Positions 11,320 through 23,126 of a stretch of DNA of 43,110 bases are shown here, piece by piece; the first letter of the stretch is position 1, and every line of letters starts with the position of its first letter. This DNA comes from Conidiobolus incongruus B7586. Lineage: Eukaryota; Entomophthoromycota; Entomophthoromycetes; Entomophthorales; Conidiobolaceae. A program made the position numbers and the translations under genes. The stretch is taken from the NCBI GenBank assembly GCA_000697335.1, contig JNEM01009081.1, forward strand, positions 1 through 43,110. The letters are read 5' to 3'. The notes under the pieces are model-generated. The model made no database searches. It saw only the letters and a list, made by a program, of their open reading frames with translations, and had not been told where the DNA came from.

Positions 11320-14076
11320 AAATCGTAATCATCATTATTAATAATATTAATAAATATATAATATATCACATATTTCATTCAATATGTAAATGATTTATTT
11401 ATATCATTTAACTAATATCCAATACATCTTGATAATATGTATATAATAATATTGATCAATTTTTTTATAAAAAAATACTTGACCAGAAAATTTAAATAAA
11501 TTATATAAATTTTGAAAACTTTCATTAAATATGATGTTTATATATATTTAGTTAATCATATTCAATCCATTATTTATATTTATATTAATATAATTTACCA
11601 TATACAACTAATTTTTATCTCGGGGACATTATTCTACAGGTCATCTCTCCCAACCTAATAATAAAACGGAGACATTTAAAAATATATAGAAATTGAAAAA
11701 AAATAATTGGAGTACTTGATAATAATTTCAAGAATTTACATTATTATCCAATAAAACATCCAGTGAAATAGATATTTAATTTCCCTAATTCGTCGATTAT
11801 AATCATAACAATTTATTATTTCATTACGCTTTACCTGATAATACTAACGAATATTGTAACAAAGATCAACAATTATGAATTACTTTAACCCTACTTCTTT
11901 ATTCTATTAAGTTTAATATATTTTATAAATTATATTATTATCATTTTTGGGATTTGATTTATTGTTTTTAATATATTGATTAAAATGTAAATTATACTAT
12001 ATAAATTGATTTATTTATCATTTGAATATCTTATCCATTTAATTGTTCTTATTATTAAATTGATTATATAGGATTACTAGGACGTATACAAGTTTTTACT
12101 TTCGATTTATTTGCATAATTATTATTTGAAATGGAAGAGATCAAATTTAGTAATTTAATTCATATAATTTGAAAATCCATTTTCCTTGAGCTGATCATTT
12201 TACATTAATGTTAAAATTTGCCATTTGAAAAATTTGGAGATAGTAGGTAGCTATATAATTGTATTATCTATATTTTTAAATGGATTATAGATAGTATTAA
12301 TAATAATTTAGAAAGTAACTTTTTAATAACGACACAATATATTCATAGATTAATTCTTGCTATTTAATAAGGGTGACGCAAATTTCGAATTATAAGAGAA
12401 TTTGTATAGCTTGAACAGTTCAAAAAGATACAATATAAGTATATTAGATAATAAACAATGATTGTGAATTTGAAATAAAAATGAAATCATTTAGTTTCAA
12501 AAGTTTCAAATTTGATTATTTTTCATTATTAAAATAAAATGGTGGCAACCAAAATTAAATATCAAAATAAATCTAAAACCTTCAAACATTGTTATCATTG
12601 ATAGGAAATAAGAATCGTAGATGATTTAATTTTGGGTAATTTTAAAGATTTGGAAATATTTATCGTGCGACAAAATATATACCTCACATTATCTTATTAG
12701 ATATCGTTTCAAATTAGATAATTGTCAATTATTACAAATATTGGATTTAGTTTACTGCACTGTTGGCTTTTTACTGAATGACACAAGATTATCTTCTTAT
12801 CTTGAAATCAATTAAGCTTTATTATTTATGTAATTGTTAAAATATTTGTAATAACACTATATATTATCCATTCTATTTATAATAATCCAAGTCAAATTGA
12901 AGAATCTAATCAAAATCTATATGTGATTTTATTCAGTCGATATGGGTGATATATTTTCAGGTTTTGTTATTATATATTTGATCTATTATCATCATAAAAT
13001 AGAAACAGAATATTAAAAGATAAAATATGAAATCAATGATTATAATTTGGAAAATGATTTCAATTTTAATCAAGGAAAATAAGTATATACCTAAAAATAT
13101 TGATATTATCTGGATTGATTGGAATTCTAAAAGGATCTATTTATGGAATTAAGAAAATCTATACTTTTAAATATAATATATTATTATGATATAATAAAAA
13201 CATTTTTACCTTCCTATATAAATAAACACTGAACTTAAGTATTGTGAAATTTAGTTTAGTTACATTAATATAACCTTGGTGTTATTTAATTTATTAGGAT
13301 CATAATAATTTATAAAGCGTGTATTAATCAAAATTAGTACAAAATAAAATTTACGCTAATTTTAATTAAGCTGAGGATACTGGAAGTATAATACATATTT
13401 AATCAATAATTGAATTCTAATTCTTCAAATCATCTATTGGTAATTTTAGGAATAAAATTTAAATATTGTATTATAAATTAATATTGTTAATATGTTATAA
13501 TATATTAATTTTTTTAAACCAATAACTAATATACTAAATAAATATCTTATAGCTAAATATCTCCTTAGTGAAAAATTGATCCTATTTTTTCTTTGAAATA
13601 TATTTTCATCTTATATAAATGAATAAGATATCAGCTATTTTGCTAATTGATATTATTTTGGTTATTCAATTGAAATATATAATATCCTTAAATACTTATA
13701 AATAAAATTATTATTAATCATTTATTTTCCATAATTAAGTCAATATTATAGAGATTATTATTGTAAAAATTAAAAAGAAATATTCATCAGAATTTAATGC
13801 ATATATATATTACTTATAATAATTTATTATTAGAACTTTTTCTTTTTTCAGAATCAAATATAATTTACATAAATTAATTTATTTCAATATATTAATTTAT
13901 AAAATTACAGATTTTCATATATTTAATATTGACCTAAAGTGGATTATACTATAGTTATTCGGTTTAATCTCTTTTTATCATTAATGAACCTTTATAAAAT
14001 TGATTTAAAATAAGGGGATATATAATTTGTTACAAAATTTTTGACTTAATAAAAAATCTTAAAATCAATCAATATG
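11320..14076. other. AT-rich gene desert
   Basis: About 2.7 kb of AT-rich DNA downstream of the transporter with no protein-like frame on either strand. The first part must hold the transporter's 3' end. No repeat shared with other parts of the window was noticed. Confidence 0.6.
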
Positions 14077-14500
14077 TTAGATAGTTATTGTAACGAGATT
14101 CGCTAAGGGTATTAATGCCAGCTCCAATGTTTCGCCATGATGGTCAGAGATATAAGTGACTATGTGATCTACAACTCTAGGGACCATGAGGACCAGTTGG
14201 GTTGCAATGGCCATCCGATTAGGTTCATTATATGGGATTAACTGTAAATTGGGCAGATTAGAACAAATGAGAGACATATTATAAAATTATGTAATAGTGA
14301 GTAAAAATAAATAAGAAAAGAAATTGTAGTGAATGGATTTTATTATTGAGATAAGCAAGTAGTATGGTATAACTAGTGATAAGTTGGTGGGTGATTTCAG
14401 TAACACCAAGGCAGAGATGTTACACTTGGAAGTGATAGATATGGAAGAGGATAATTGGTAGCAAAATTGTAATTTGGAATATGAACCAAAGATCAAGCTT
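14077..14500 (+). pseudogene. Possible decayed fragment of a Zn2Cys6 regulator
   Basis: A GC-richer island with coding-like composition. On the plus strand, 14174-14275 reads TSWVAMAIRLGSLYGINC followed by KLGRLEQMRDIL. This resembles the fungal regulator middle region (AIRLAxxLGLH..., then ExRRRLW) and the matching part of TF2 (LGT...RMALMLGVHI). Further on, after several stops, 14350-14450 holds a longer acidic open run (ending near LHLEVIDMEEDNW). No zinc cluster was found and stops interrupt the frame, so it would be a broken gene piece. The minus strand has an ATG-started 66-codon frame at 14077-14277, which I take as an antisense shadow but which could be a small gene with an F-box-like look. 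Identity is uncertain. Confidence 0.35.
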
Positions 14501-15721
14501 CCATCATAGGAGCTACTGGTATATGTAAAGGTATTTTAAGAGTTTGCAAAGATGTAGCTGTGCAATGTGTGTCCTTGTGATGGTTCACGGGACTGGTTCC
14601 TTAATCTTGTTTATCCAAGGGAACAGGATGCGACAGTTATCATTACAAAACAATAAAAATCATTTCGGAAAAATGAGTTATATAAGTTTAACTTATTAAA
14701 ATATTAATCATAATTTTATATTTTAATATTCTTTGATTAGATATAGTATATAGTAATAAATCATATCACACCACTGTATAAAACAATATTAATATATTTA
14801 AATAATCATTATTGTATAGGTAGTTTTTTATCGAACGGGTATTGTATTTTATGAAGGGAATTATACAAGATTAATGATTACATTATTACATTGAATATCC
14901 TTGTTTATATAATCAATGATATACTTTTATATATCATACTCTATGTGAAGATATCTATATTTTAAATATTTATAATAATATCAATGTTTCATTATTTAAA
15001 GCTTAAATAATTTAATAAATTACTTTTTTTTAATTTGAAATCAATATATTTTAAAATTATAACACATGTTAAAGATTCATGAAAATAAGAAATTTTCTAT
15101 ATCTTAGTTATAGTTATTTATCAAGTAATAATTGATTAATGATAATGGAAATATTGTAAAACTTTAACTTCATTATAATAATAATAATAATTTATCTTTT
15201 TAATATAGACTAAGGCTTAAAATTATATAATGCGAACTGATTAGCTTTGTTGATTAATAAAATAATTATATTAGAAATTTTAAGGTAAAAATTATTAATA
15301 AATAATATTGACTCTGATATCATTAAAAATTGATAATTTCTAACTTTAATGAAATACAATAACTATTCAAATCGAAAAAATATCTATATATATTTATTTA
15401 AACTGATTTTTTATTAAAAAGTGGAAAAAATCAGAAATTGATAATACTGGTCAATATAATCATTTAATTTTTAACTGAATAAAAAGGATAAATATAAAAA
15501 AATTAAAGATAAAAAATATCTTAAATAAATCTAATACAATTGTATTAAGATAAAAACAATAATAGTGTTATTTTAAAATTATATAACTAGCTCTATTATT
15601 TATTTTATTTATTTATATTAATTTGGAAATAAAGAGTGGGATATTTTTTAATTTATAATATTTCTAACAAGTTTAAATTTTGAAAAATAAATTATAAACA
15701 AAGTACATAGTAAATTAATAT
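14501..15721. other. Intergenic DNA; GC-richer to about 14640, then AT-rich
   Basis: The first 140 bases continue the coding-like composition of the preceding island; one plus-strand frame is open for nearly 30 codons (around ASIIGATGICKGIL), but I do not recognise it. From 14650 the sequence is ordinary AT-rich desert, including a short TAA/ATA microsatellite near 15177-15190. Confidence 0.45.
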
Positions 15722-16157
15722 TGTTGATATTTATTTAATTATCTTTGTATTTGTAAGAGTAGCGGTAACAATGCCAATATAGTGCAAAGGAAGACTTAAT
15801 ATAAAAGTAGCGTGGCCTTCAACGTGGTACCAATAATGTGGCAGGATGATGTAAATGTAAACAAAGTTTAATTAGGCTTTGTAAACAAATAAGTCAACAT
15901 TAATATATTAAGATTTATATTAGGTAGTGCCAATATGTTATAATACTGATAAAATATAGTCTCAACCTTAGAAATAATAAGAAAGATAAGAAATAATAAG
16001 AATTGAGAGAAAAAAAAGAATCTAGTTTATTAAATAATTCAATATTATTTACATATTTAATTTTAGTCTTAAAAGTATTAATTAATTAATTAATTAATAG
16101 CTAAATAAATTATATAAAAATATATATATAAGAATTTTGAGAACCAGTCTTTCAACA
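15722..16157 (+). mobile_element. Solo LTR, Ty1/copia-like, 436 bp (repeat R2)
   Basis: It starts TGTTGA and ends TCAACA, a perfect 6-bp terminal inverted repeat, and has a GC-richer 5' third, a TATA-type stretch near 16113-16130 and a (TTAA)n run near 16079-16098. A second, degenerate copy flanks the repeat at 34.75 kb: 34690-34735 matches its 5' part and 35220-35490 its 3' part. No convincing target-site duplication and no internal region were found, so it is a solo fossil. Orientation is assumed from the TATA position. Confidence 0.6.
16079..16098. repeat. (TTAA)n microsatellite
   Basis: A short perfect tetranucleotide run (ATTAATTAATTAATTAATTA) inside the solo LTR, absent from the degenerate copy near 35.43 kb, so it probably expanded after insertion. 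Confidence 0.8.
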
Positions 16158-17056
16158 CAATTAAATTTGAAATGAAAATACAAATAATAAGGATAAATAA
16201 ATCAAAATATATTAGAGTTTTTTAAATATTCAATAATATAAACACAAAATTCTGAGACTTTTAAAAGGTTGATTCAAAATAATAATATTTTTTATATTTT
16301 TGATGATAAATATAATGGATACTTTAATATTTAATAAAATGCATTATCCAATTTGCTATATTATTTGATGGCATTTATAATTGATTTAAATTCAAACAAA
16401 TATTTTTGCTGCTGTATACTGAATCTGTTTATATATATATTAATTGATATGAGTTAGAATTAATAAACTATTAAATAAATTTATTTTTCAAAGCATTTTA
16501 TATATTTAGAAAAGTTATGAATGAAATTATAAAACTTTATTAGATATTTCCTTTAGTGCAATCAATAATACCAAATATTAAAAGGAATTTGGCATAAAAT
16601 ATTACTATAATATTAAAATATCAGAAAATAATTTATTAATGGATATTTATGATGTATTTTCAAGTTATCTCTCTTATAACTTATATTAATTATTAGTTTC
16701 AATACTAATTAATTGAAAATTATTGAGCATTATCAATCGTTTTGAATGAAATAAATTATATTCAATATTGCGTTGTGTGAAATTATTGAGGCAATATTCG
16801 GAATCAATGAAAATATTTAATTGCTTCATTTCATATATATTAATAGAGTGTAAATCCAATATATCAGGATATGAAAACAAATCATCTTAAATTAATCTGT
16901 GCTTATCAAATAATAAAATTTCAATTGCTGAAAGTTGATTGATGTTGAATTTGAAATGCAGTATTTTTTATTTTTTTTACACGCCCAAACTACATATTAA
17001 TTCGAAATTCCTATCTTATCTGGAAATTGTTTAAAATTAATATGATCTTCTGAAAA
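16158..17056. other. AT-rich intergenic DNA, no gene seen
   Basis: AT-rich DNA between the solo LTR and the 3' end of the minus-strand regulator pseudogene. The minus-strand frame at 16686-16880 begins with TTG and has no protein-like features. Confidence 0.55.
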
Positions 17057-17990
17057 TTAAAAGTTTGATTCGAAGTGATCAGCTTGAGAGAATGATTCTA
17101 TTTTCACTTGGAATTCGCAAAGGAGCTGATTGGTTAATAATTCATCAACCTTAATCCACATAAGCTGTTGCTGGTAATATTGATCTGTTTGCTCAGCGTA
17201 TTATGGATATACTTTATAAAGTACACTGCATATAGCCTTTGTATGGGTTTGAGTTTGATTTGTCATTGTGCTAACCTGGGAATATGCCTCATTAGAAAGA
17301 ACTTCGTAAAATTTCAATGTAGGATACACAATTTTTCTTTTATAACTATAAATTAGCATTCCAACAGTTATAAGTTTCGCAAATAGGATTTCTCTATTTT
17401 GATAGTCATTACGGTACCACTGTTTATTTGGGAGCTAGCAATGATAATCAATCTCTCTTATTAGGATCAAAACTCGAGTAATGAAATTTGGGAACTATGC
17501 CAACAATTGATACAGAGTATTTGCAATGAGCACCACCGTCTATATTGAAATTTTTTAATATATTATTTCTTTACAGAAATAGATAAAATCGATATTCACT
17601 CTAAGCGTAAATGCCCTAACAAGTTGATATTTTTTGTTTTGTTCGAAGGCTGGACTGGAAGAAATTGGTTTACTAACCATTGGATAATGGAAGTGACAAA
17701 GTCTGAGTTCATATAGCTACCATAAACGTTTGCATATAAATCGTATATAACTCAATGCTAATGCTTGGAATACAAATAAATTAAGTTATCCCATATTGAA
17801 GGTTGAATTTAGTCTTGAGAAATTCGTTACATTGTGTGTTTGGATGATTAAGTTATTTTTTTGAATATATTGATTCTCGGTATAATCTCTTTGGAATTGC
17901 ACTCATTATCTATTTATAGAGGCTATATTAGTAATATTAGCTATTTTCAATTTATAACTTAACTCGTTTTGATTATGAAAATCATAAGTG
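17057..17990 (-). pseudogene. Zn2Cys6 regulator pseudogene (psi-A), TF2 family
   Basis: Read on the minus strand, blocks match TF2 exon 2 in order: a nucleotide-level match to the FNPLFWDELIYLYF segment near 17755-17812; NSDFVTSIIQW and NQF near 17665-17712 (TF2: KSDFLTTMIQW, YQF); a block like ALMLGVHIDDIHF near 17575-17620; LPNKQWYRNDYQN then LFAKLIT near 17370-17435 (TF2: LPNEKCYYNDYVN, LLAKLIT); and NQLLCEF near 17110 (TF2: NKLLYEF). About 45 codons are missing around 17620-17640. Frame changes and several stops are present, for example TAG at 17437-17435. The reading frame ends with TAA at 17059-17057. The zinc-cluster exon was not recognised upstream. It lies tail to the left, back to back with TF2, across the inverted repeat. 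Matching over most of exon 2 makes it a decayed gene rather than chance. Confidence 0.75.
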
Positions 17991-18321
17991 AAAATATGTA
18001 TTTGTATAGGTTGAAGATTCGTATCACGATCTTGAACAACTGAATCAGTATTGGTATTTTGACCTAATACATTAACATCATTAATAAATAAATGTTATAT
18101 TGTCATGATATATTATCATTTAATCCATCCATATTAATTATAAACTTTGAATTATTAATTTTTCACTGACTAATTAAAACATTATTTCGCCTCATATAGG
18201 TTCAAGCTTTATTTATATTTTTATTATTAATATATCTTATTCCACTATTTAAATATCGTATACAATTTGTTAACAGTTGCGTTTCTTTTCTTCAATTTAC
18301 AGAAATTACATGGGACAAGGT
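17991..18321. other. AT-rich DNA between psi-A and inverted repeat arm 1
   Basis: This is where the first exon and promoter of psi-A would be expected. A weak resemblance to the end of TF2 exon 1 can be seen near 18000-18060 on the minus strand, but no zinc-cluster cysteines are visible. Confidence 0.4.
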
Positions 18322-18728
18322 AATAGACTTGAAAATCACCCAAAAAACCACAATTATTACACTAAATTGATGAGTCATATTAGAACTCACCCATTTCATA
18401 AAATTGTTGATTCCATCACTTTATGAGTGAGATTAGCTCCTATCCATAAAGTCAACAATAGCATCTAATATGAGATTAACATCAATAAATCAATAGTAAT
18501 TGTTTATTATGTTCATTCTATAAGTATCCTATCTTTAAGTTTTCTTGTAACACTTATTGAAAGCATTGAGTTGCGAAATACTTGGGATATTTACTTTATA
18601 TGAAGAACTCAATTTACAACAAGCTACATTCACCTTATTTGGTGAAACCTATTAATTTCCTCTAACTTTGTGGTGATTAATTGTTCACCACTAGCAATTC
18701 CTTGTTTGAGCTCTAAAAGTCTTTTTCC
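18322..18728 (-). repeat. Inverted repeat arm 1 (repeat R1, 407 bp)
   Basis: The reverse complement of arm 2 at 19960-20366; by eye the two differ at one position in 407. Outside the arm on its inner side, sequence similarity continues for about 20-40 bp but with many differences, nearly all transitions. The arm has an internal partial palindrome (ATTGTTGA...TCAACAAT). No coding frame is evident. A third, degenerate copy lies at 34.76 kb. The repeat may be an LTR or a piece of one, but its class is not settled. Confidence 0.9.
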
Positions 18729-19959
18729 TCCCATATTCACAGTTGCCAATTACTGAGAAATATTGAATATTTTAAATATTTCAAATTGACTGAAAAATCA
18801 AAATAGAAAACAATGAGAATAAATATTATATTTCTCGATTAAATATTAAAATATAGTTATTGAAAATATCATATTATGATTGCTAATTGTTATTTTAAAA
18901 AATATTGATTTTCAAAACCTAATTGGAAAGGTATTTGCTTAATTGTTTTGGATAAATAAGTTCTAAAAATGAAATAATGTATGATATAGAGTGAAGACTA
19001 ATACCTCCAGGTCATGTACAATTAAAAATCATATATTCCATAGGTCTGAAAAGTTAATTCTTTTGATATTTTGATTGACAATTTTGAGATCGAAGTTTAA
19101 TTTGAACAAATGGCATTCAAGATGGATTTTTTAGGGAAATATAAATTTGGAATGAGGTTAAATATTACCAAAATAATACATAATATGAAATTAGAGATTT
19201 ATATATTATTAAAATCATTAAACGATTATTTCAATCTAAAGTCAAAGTATATAATGTTAAATATAAAGTTACTCTGAATTTGATCTATTACTTGAATATT
19301 AAGATTTTAAAATGAATTGGAATCGGAAAAACACATTTCAATTCCCTGAATTGTAAATCAAACTTGTATATACACAACATTTTACCAAATTGGAATTCTA
19401 AAGCAAAATCCTTGAATTTGAAAAGAAAAATCGAAGTGAAAAAATTAATAGTATAATATTTTGATCGATTATGGTAATAGATAACCACATGACAGAAATT
19501 TTTATAAATTTTTAAATATGAAAACGGTGATAAATGATTGGATAATACGATATTATTTGAGTGAATTTTGTTAAAGATTGGTAAGCAATAATACAATTTG
19601 TTTTAAAGAAATTTAGGCAAAATATATTATATAAAAATTTTCATTTTAATATATTATAATATATGATTCATCGAACTCAAGATTTTATTTACAATATTGA
19701 AATTTATTTTACAACGAGGATGAAATATCAAATTCAAAGTATATGAAAAATATATTAATGAGTAAATATATTATATGATTTTAGAGTATTACTTATAACT
19801 AAACCGAAATAAACTATATTATATTTACCTTCATCATATTAACTTCTCAAGTGATTTTTAGCTAAATCAATTTAAAATATCTTTAAGGTCATAATAATGA
19901 ATAATTTTGTTAATCCAGATATTTTTCTCATGTCGTACGTGACAGTTATAAACGTGAGT
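18729..19959. other. Spacer between inverted repeat arms
   Basis: 1231 bp of AT-rich DNA forming the loop of the inverted repeat. A minus-strand frame at 19288-19596 begins with TTG and reads like random AT-rich sequence. No transposase or other gene is visible, so the arms do not bound a recognisable element. Confidence 0.6.
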
Positions 19960-20366
19960 GGAAAAAGACTTTTAGAGCTCAAACAAGGAATTGCTAGTGG
20001 TGAACAATTAATCACCACAAAGTTAGAGGAAATTAATAGGTTTCACCAAATAAGGTGAATGTAGCTTGTTGTAAATCGAGTTCTTCATATAAAGTAAATA
20101 TCCCAAGTATTTCGCAACTCAATGCTTTCAATAAGTGTTACAAGAAAACTTAAAGATAGGATACTTATAGAATGAACATAATAAACAATTACTATTGATT
20201 TATTGATGTTAATCTCATATTAGATGCTATTGTTGACTTTATGGATAGGAGCTAATCTCACTCATAAAGTGATGGAATCAACAATTTTATGAAATGGGTG
20301 AGTTCTAATATGACTCATCAATTTAGTGTAATAATTGTGGTTTTTTGGGTGATTTTCAAGTCTATT
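19960..20366 (+). repeat. Inverted repeat arm 2 (repeat R1, 407 bp)
   Basis: Inverted partner of arm 1 and oriented like the degenerate copy at 34.76 kb. Its outer end (attccccatc, just past 20361) matches the degenerate copy (attctccatc), so the original repeat extends somewhat beyond the near-identical core. Arm 2 ends about 1.1 kb upstream of the TF2 start codon. Confidence 0.9.
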
Positions 20367-21507
20367 CCCCATCAATAAAATGAAATACAAGAAAATTATA
20401 ATGATAGAATAATTATACTAAAAAAATTGTGAAATCGATTTCATTTCTTTATGAATTGTTCATTTTTAAATTTTGTTCAATTTTATAAAATTCGATTAAT
20501 AAAATGCAATTATTACAGAACTGTGTAATCAAATGATTAAGTTATATTATAATATATATGAATAAAATTATTTTTGAATTTAAGGGCTATCTGAAATGAA
20601 TCCAAACTCGATATTAAAAATCATATCAAATCTGAGAATTTATTGATAAGAAACGTTGTAACAATATTGGTTTGACAAATAAGAAAATGGTCATACTTGA
20701 TTCCAAATATAAGTTGAAAAGCTCTAATATATTTTCACTGAATTAATATTAATATTAATACAACTATACTAATCATTAAAAAATATTTTATTTATGAAAT
20801 ATAGCCGTTAGAATTGAAGTCATATTAATAGAAAATTAAGTGTAAGAAAAACTGGATTAAGGATTCATTGAGCAACAAAACATCCTCAAAGCACCAGATT
20901 TTCATTAAGAGGACTAAAGACTAATGTAAAATACTTTTAAGATATAATTATGATTACCAGCTTGAGTTAAAATGTTTATATATTATTCATCAGGCGGTTA
21001 GGAATTATTTTAAGGAATCACGTCAAAGGTGGATTGCTTATCCACTCTATCAAGTTATATATAAAATGGTTAAAATCAAAATTGAGCAAAGTCTAAAATT
21101 CCTACTAGCTATTAATTATCATAATAATTATCCATCCAATCACATTATTCAATAATACATAGGATTAGTATATAATTGGATATAACATATTATTTAATTG
21201 GCAAAGATTTTTACTAGAACGTTATAAATAATGACCTCCATCATGTTATTTAATAAACTACTGATCAATAAAATATCAGTTTTAGTATGATCCTAATCTA
21301 ATTTAATATAAAAATTACCAAATATAATTCTAATAATCACAAAAACCCATATTCCTATTTCAATTAGAATTACTTGAAAAACTGCTTAACTTTTTAAATT
21401 TAACAAAAAAACTATAAGGAGTTTTTATATATTGAATAATATATAATCAATCACTCTTAAAAAATAACTTGATTTTATCTAATAATTGAGAATTTTCTGA
21501 TTATTAA
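20367..21507 (+). promoter_or_regulatory. Upstream region of TF2
   Basis: AT-rich 1.1 kb between arm 2 and the TF2 ATG. A GC-richer patch at about 20985-21045 holds a CGG (20995-20997), and a TATATAAA box lies at 21058-21065. These could be promoter elements, but the box is 440 bp from the ATG and chance TATA words abound here. No gene is seen. Confidence 0.3.
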
Positions 21508-23126
21508 ATGACTAATATTCTTGCAGTAACAAATAAGCTCAAGGCACCAAGGATTCGATGTAATCGGTGCAATGTACACAAAAAGAAATGTGATAAACTT
21601 TTACCTCGTTGCACTCGATGTCAAGAAGCTAATGCTAATTGCGTATATCCCAGTTTCCAAATTAAATATTCTAATTTTATGAAACAAGATTACAAATTAA
21701 CTCAAGTATTCGTATTAAATAATTTCAGCTTTGACTCCCCTCAGCCTGAAAAATTTCAAGGTAATATATTACCATGTTATATGAAATTTGTTTCTCATAA
21801 TATATAGATCATTTAAATAGCTATAGTCAAAATAGGAATAATATTGAATTAAATCACAAAACAATACAAATAGAAATAATATCTTATGGATATCATCCAA
21901 CCGATGACTATAAAATTGGATATCAAACTAAAATTGTGAATATAGCCAATAGAGCTCAATATATCCAAGCAATGAATTTAATTCAACAGAATTTGAGCCA
22001 AGCTTCGGTATATAAAGAATATACATCGAATGCGATTACAAGTACTCAATCCGATACCTTTCTTAATACAATATTCAACCCTTTGTTCTGGGATGAATTA
22101 ATCTATTTGTATTTCAAGCATTGGCATCGACTTGTACACGTGCTCAGCCCCAAGATTTATGCTGAATATACGAAATCCGACTTCCTTACTACCATGATCC
22201 AATGGGCAGGATACCAGTTTCGTTCTGCTCAACCTGCGAATGTTACTAAATATATCAATTCGCTCGGATATTTCAAACTAAAGCAACACTTGTTTAAGCC
22301 AAGTCTCAATAACCTCTGCGGTTTAATTATAGGATTTTATGTGATTAAGGGATTGGGAACAGCCAAAGAACGCATTGCATTATCGAGTCATATAACCAGA
22401 ATGGCCCTTATGCTAGGAGTTCATATTGACGATATCCATTTCTCTGAACCTTCCAGATATCAGAGATTTTTAAGCTGGAATGCTCTTGTTCACTGCAATA
22501 CTTTTTATCAAATGACAGCTAAGATGCCAAATTGGCTTCCTGAAGATTGGCTTCCAATTAAAACACTTGATTATAAATGGCAACTCCCAAATGAGAAGTG
22601 TTATTACAATGACTATGTCAATGGGTCCGACGTCCTTCTTGCTAAACTCATCACTACCGCAATCTTGATATTTAACTATGGTTTCACATTGGTACTGCAT
22701 CCTGCAATGAATTCTTATAATGTTCCATACGATGTGACATATCCTCGAGTCAATGCAATACTCCAGCAACTCCTGTCTCATACCCAAACCATATTTAACT
22801 CATTCTTCCAGCACTATCCTCAGCATGCTGAGTTAATCCAAAGTCATCATCAAGAAAATATACACAGGCTTAAATTTGCTGAAGTATCGATCAATAAGCT
22901 GCTATATGAATTTAGCGAGCCTACATACAATGATCATTCATCCCATCTAAGCAACTCCAGCGATCTATTGTCAGATGATGCCCGCTTCACCTTGAGCAGT
23001 GCTGAACCTGGTGTAGTAGGTATTTCAAGTACTTATATCAGCTCGGAAGATGACAAAGTAAGTAACTTAACAAGCACATATTCTGACTCAACCCCTCTTC
23101 TTTCATCCTTTTCAGCATTAAATTAA
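21508..23126 (+). CDS. Zn2Cys6 (Gal4-type) transcription regulator TF2, two exons
   Basis: Exons 21508-21760 and 21808-23126, joined by removing a 47-nt intron, encode 523 residues from an ATG. Cysteines 18, 21, 28, 35, 38 and 45 form a canonical zinc cluster (CNRC, HKKKC, CTRC). After the splice the frame is open through the previously GTG-limited stretch to the stop. Exon 2 carries NPLFWDEL, an LGT...RMALMLGVHIDD block and a WLPEDWLP block typical of the fungal regulator middle region. The last 60 residues are rich in Ser, Thr and Asp, as in activation domains. Role by family: nuclear DNA-binding regulator; the target is unknown. TF1 is a diverged relative, and psi-A and psi-B are decayed copies of the same family. 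The gene is visibly less AT-rich than its flanks. Its position beside a near-perfect inverted repeat is unusual. Confidence 0.87.
21761..21807 (+). other. Spliceosomal intron of TF2 (47 nt)
   Basis: It begins GTAATA and ends ATATAG, and splits a GAT codon after its first base. Position and phase match the TF1 intron (after the zinc-cluster exon, phase 1), which supports common descent of the two genes. Confidence 0.85.

Noticed and set aside
17168-17356. 62-codon plus-strand frame with a membrane-like segment
   Set aside because: It is antisense to the regulator pseudogene psi-A, which explains its GC-richer, coding-like composition.
19288-19596. 102-codon minus-strand open frame inside the inverted-repeat spacer
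   Set aside because: It starts at TTG, its composition (F, Y, I, K, N, H) is that of random AT-rich DNA, and no motif is visible, so it is not evidence for a gene carried between the arms.
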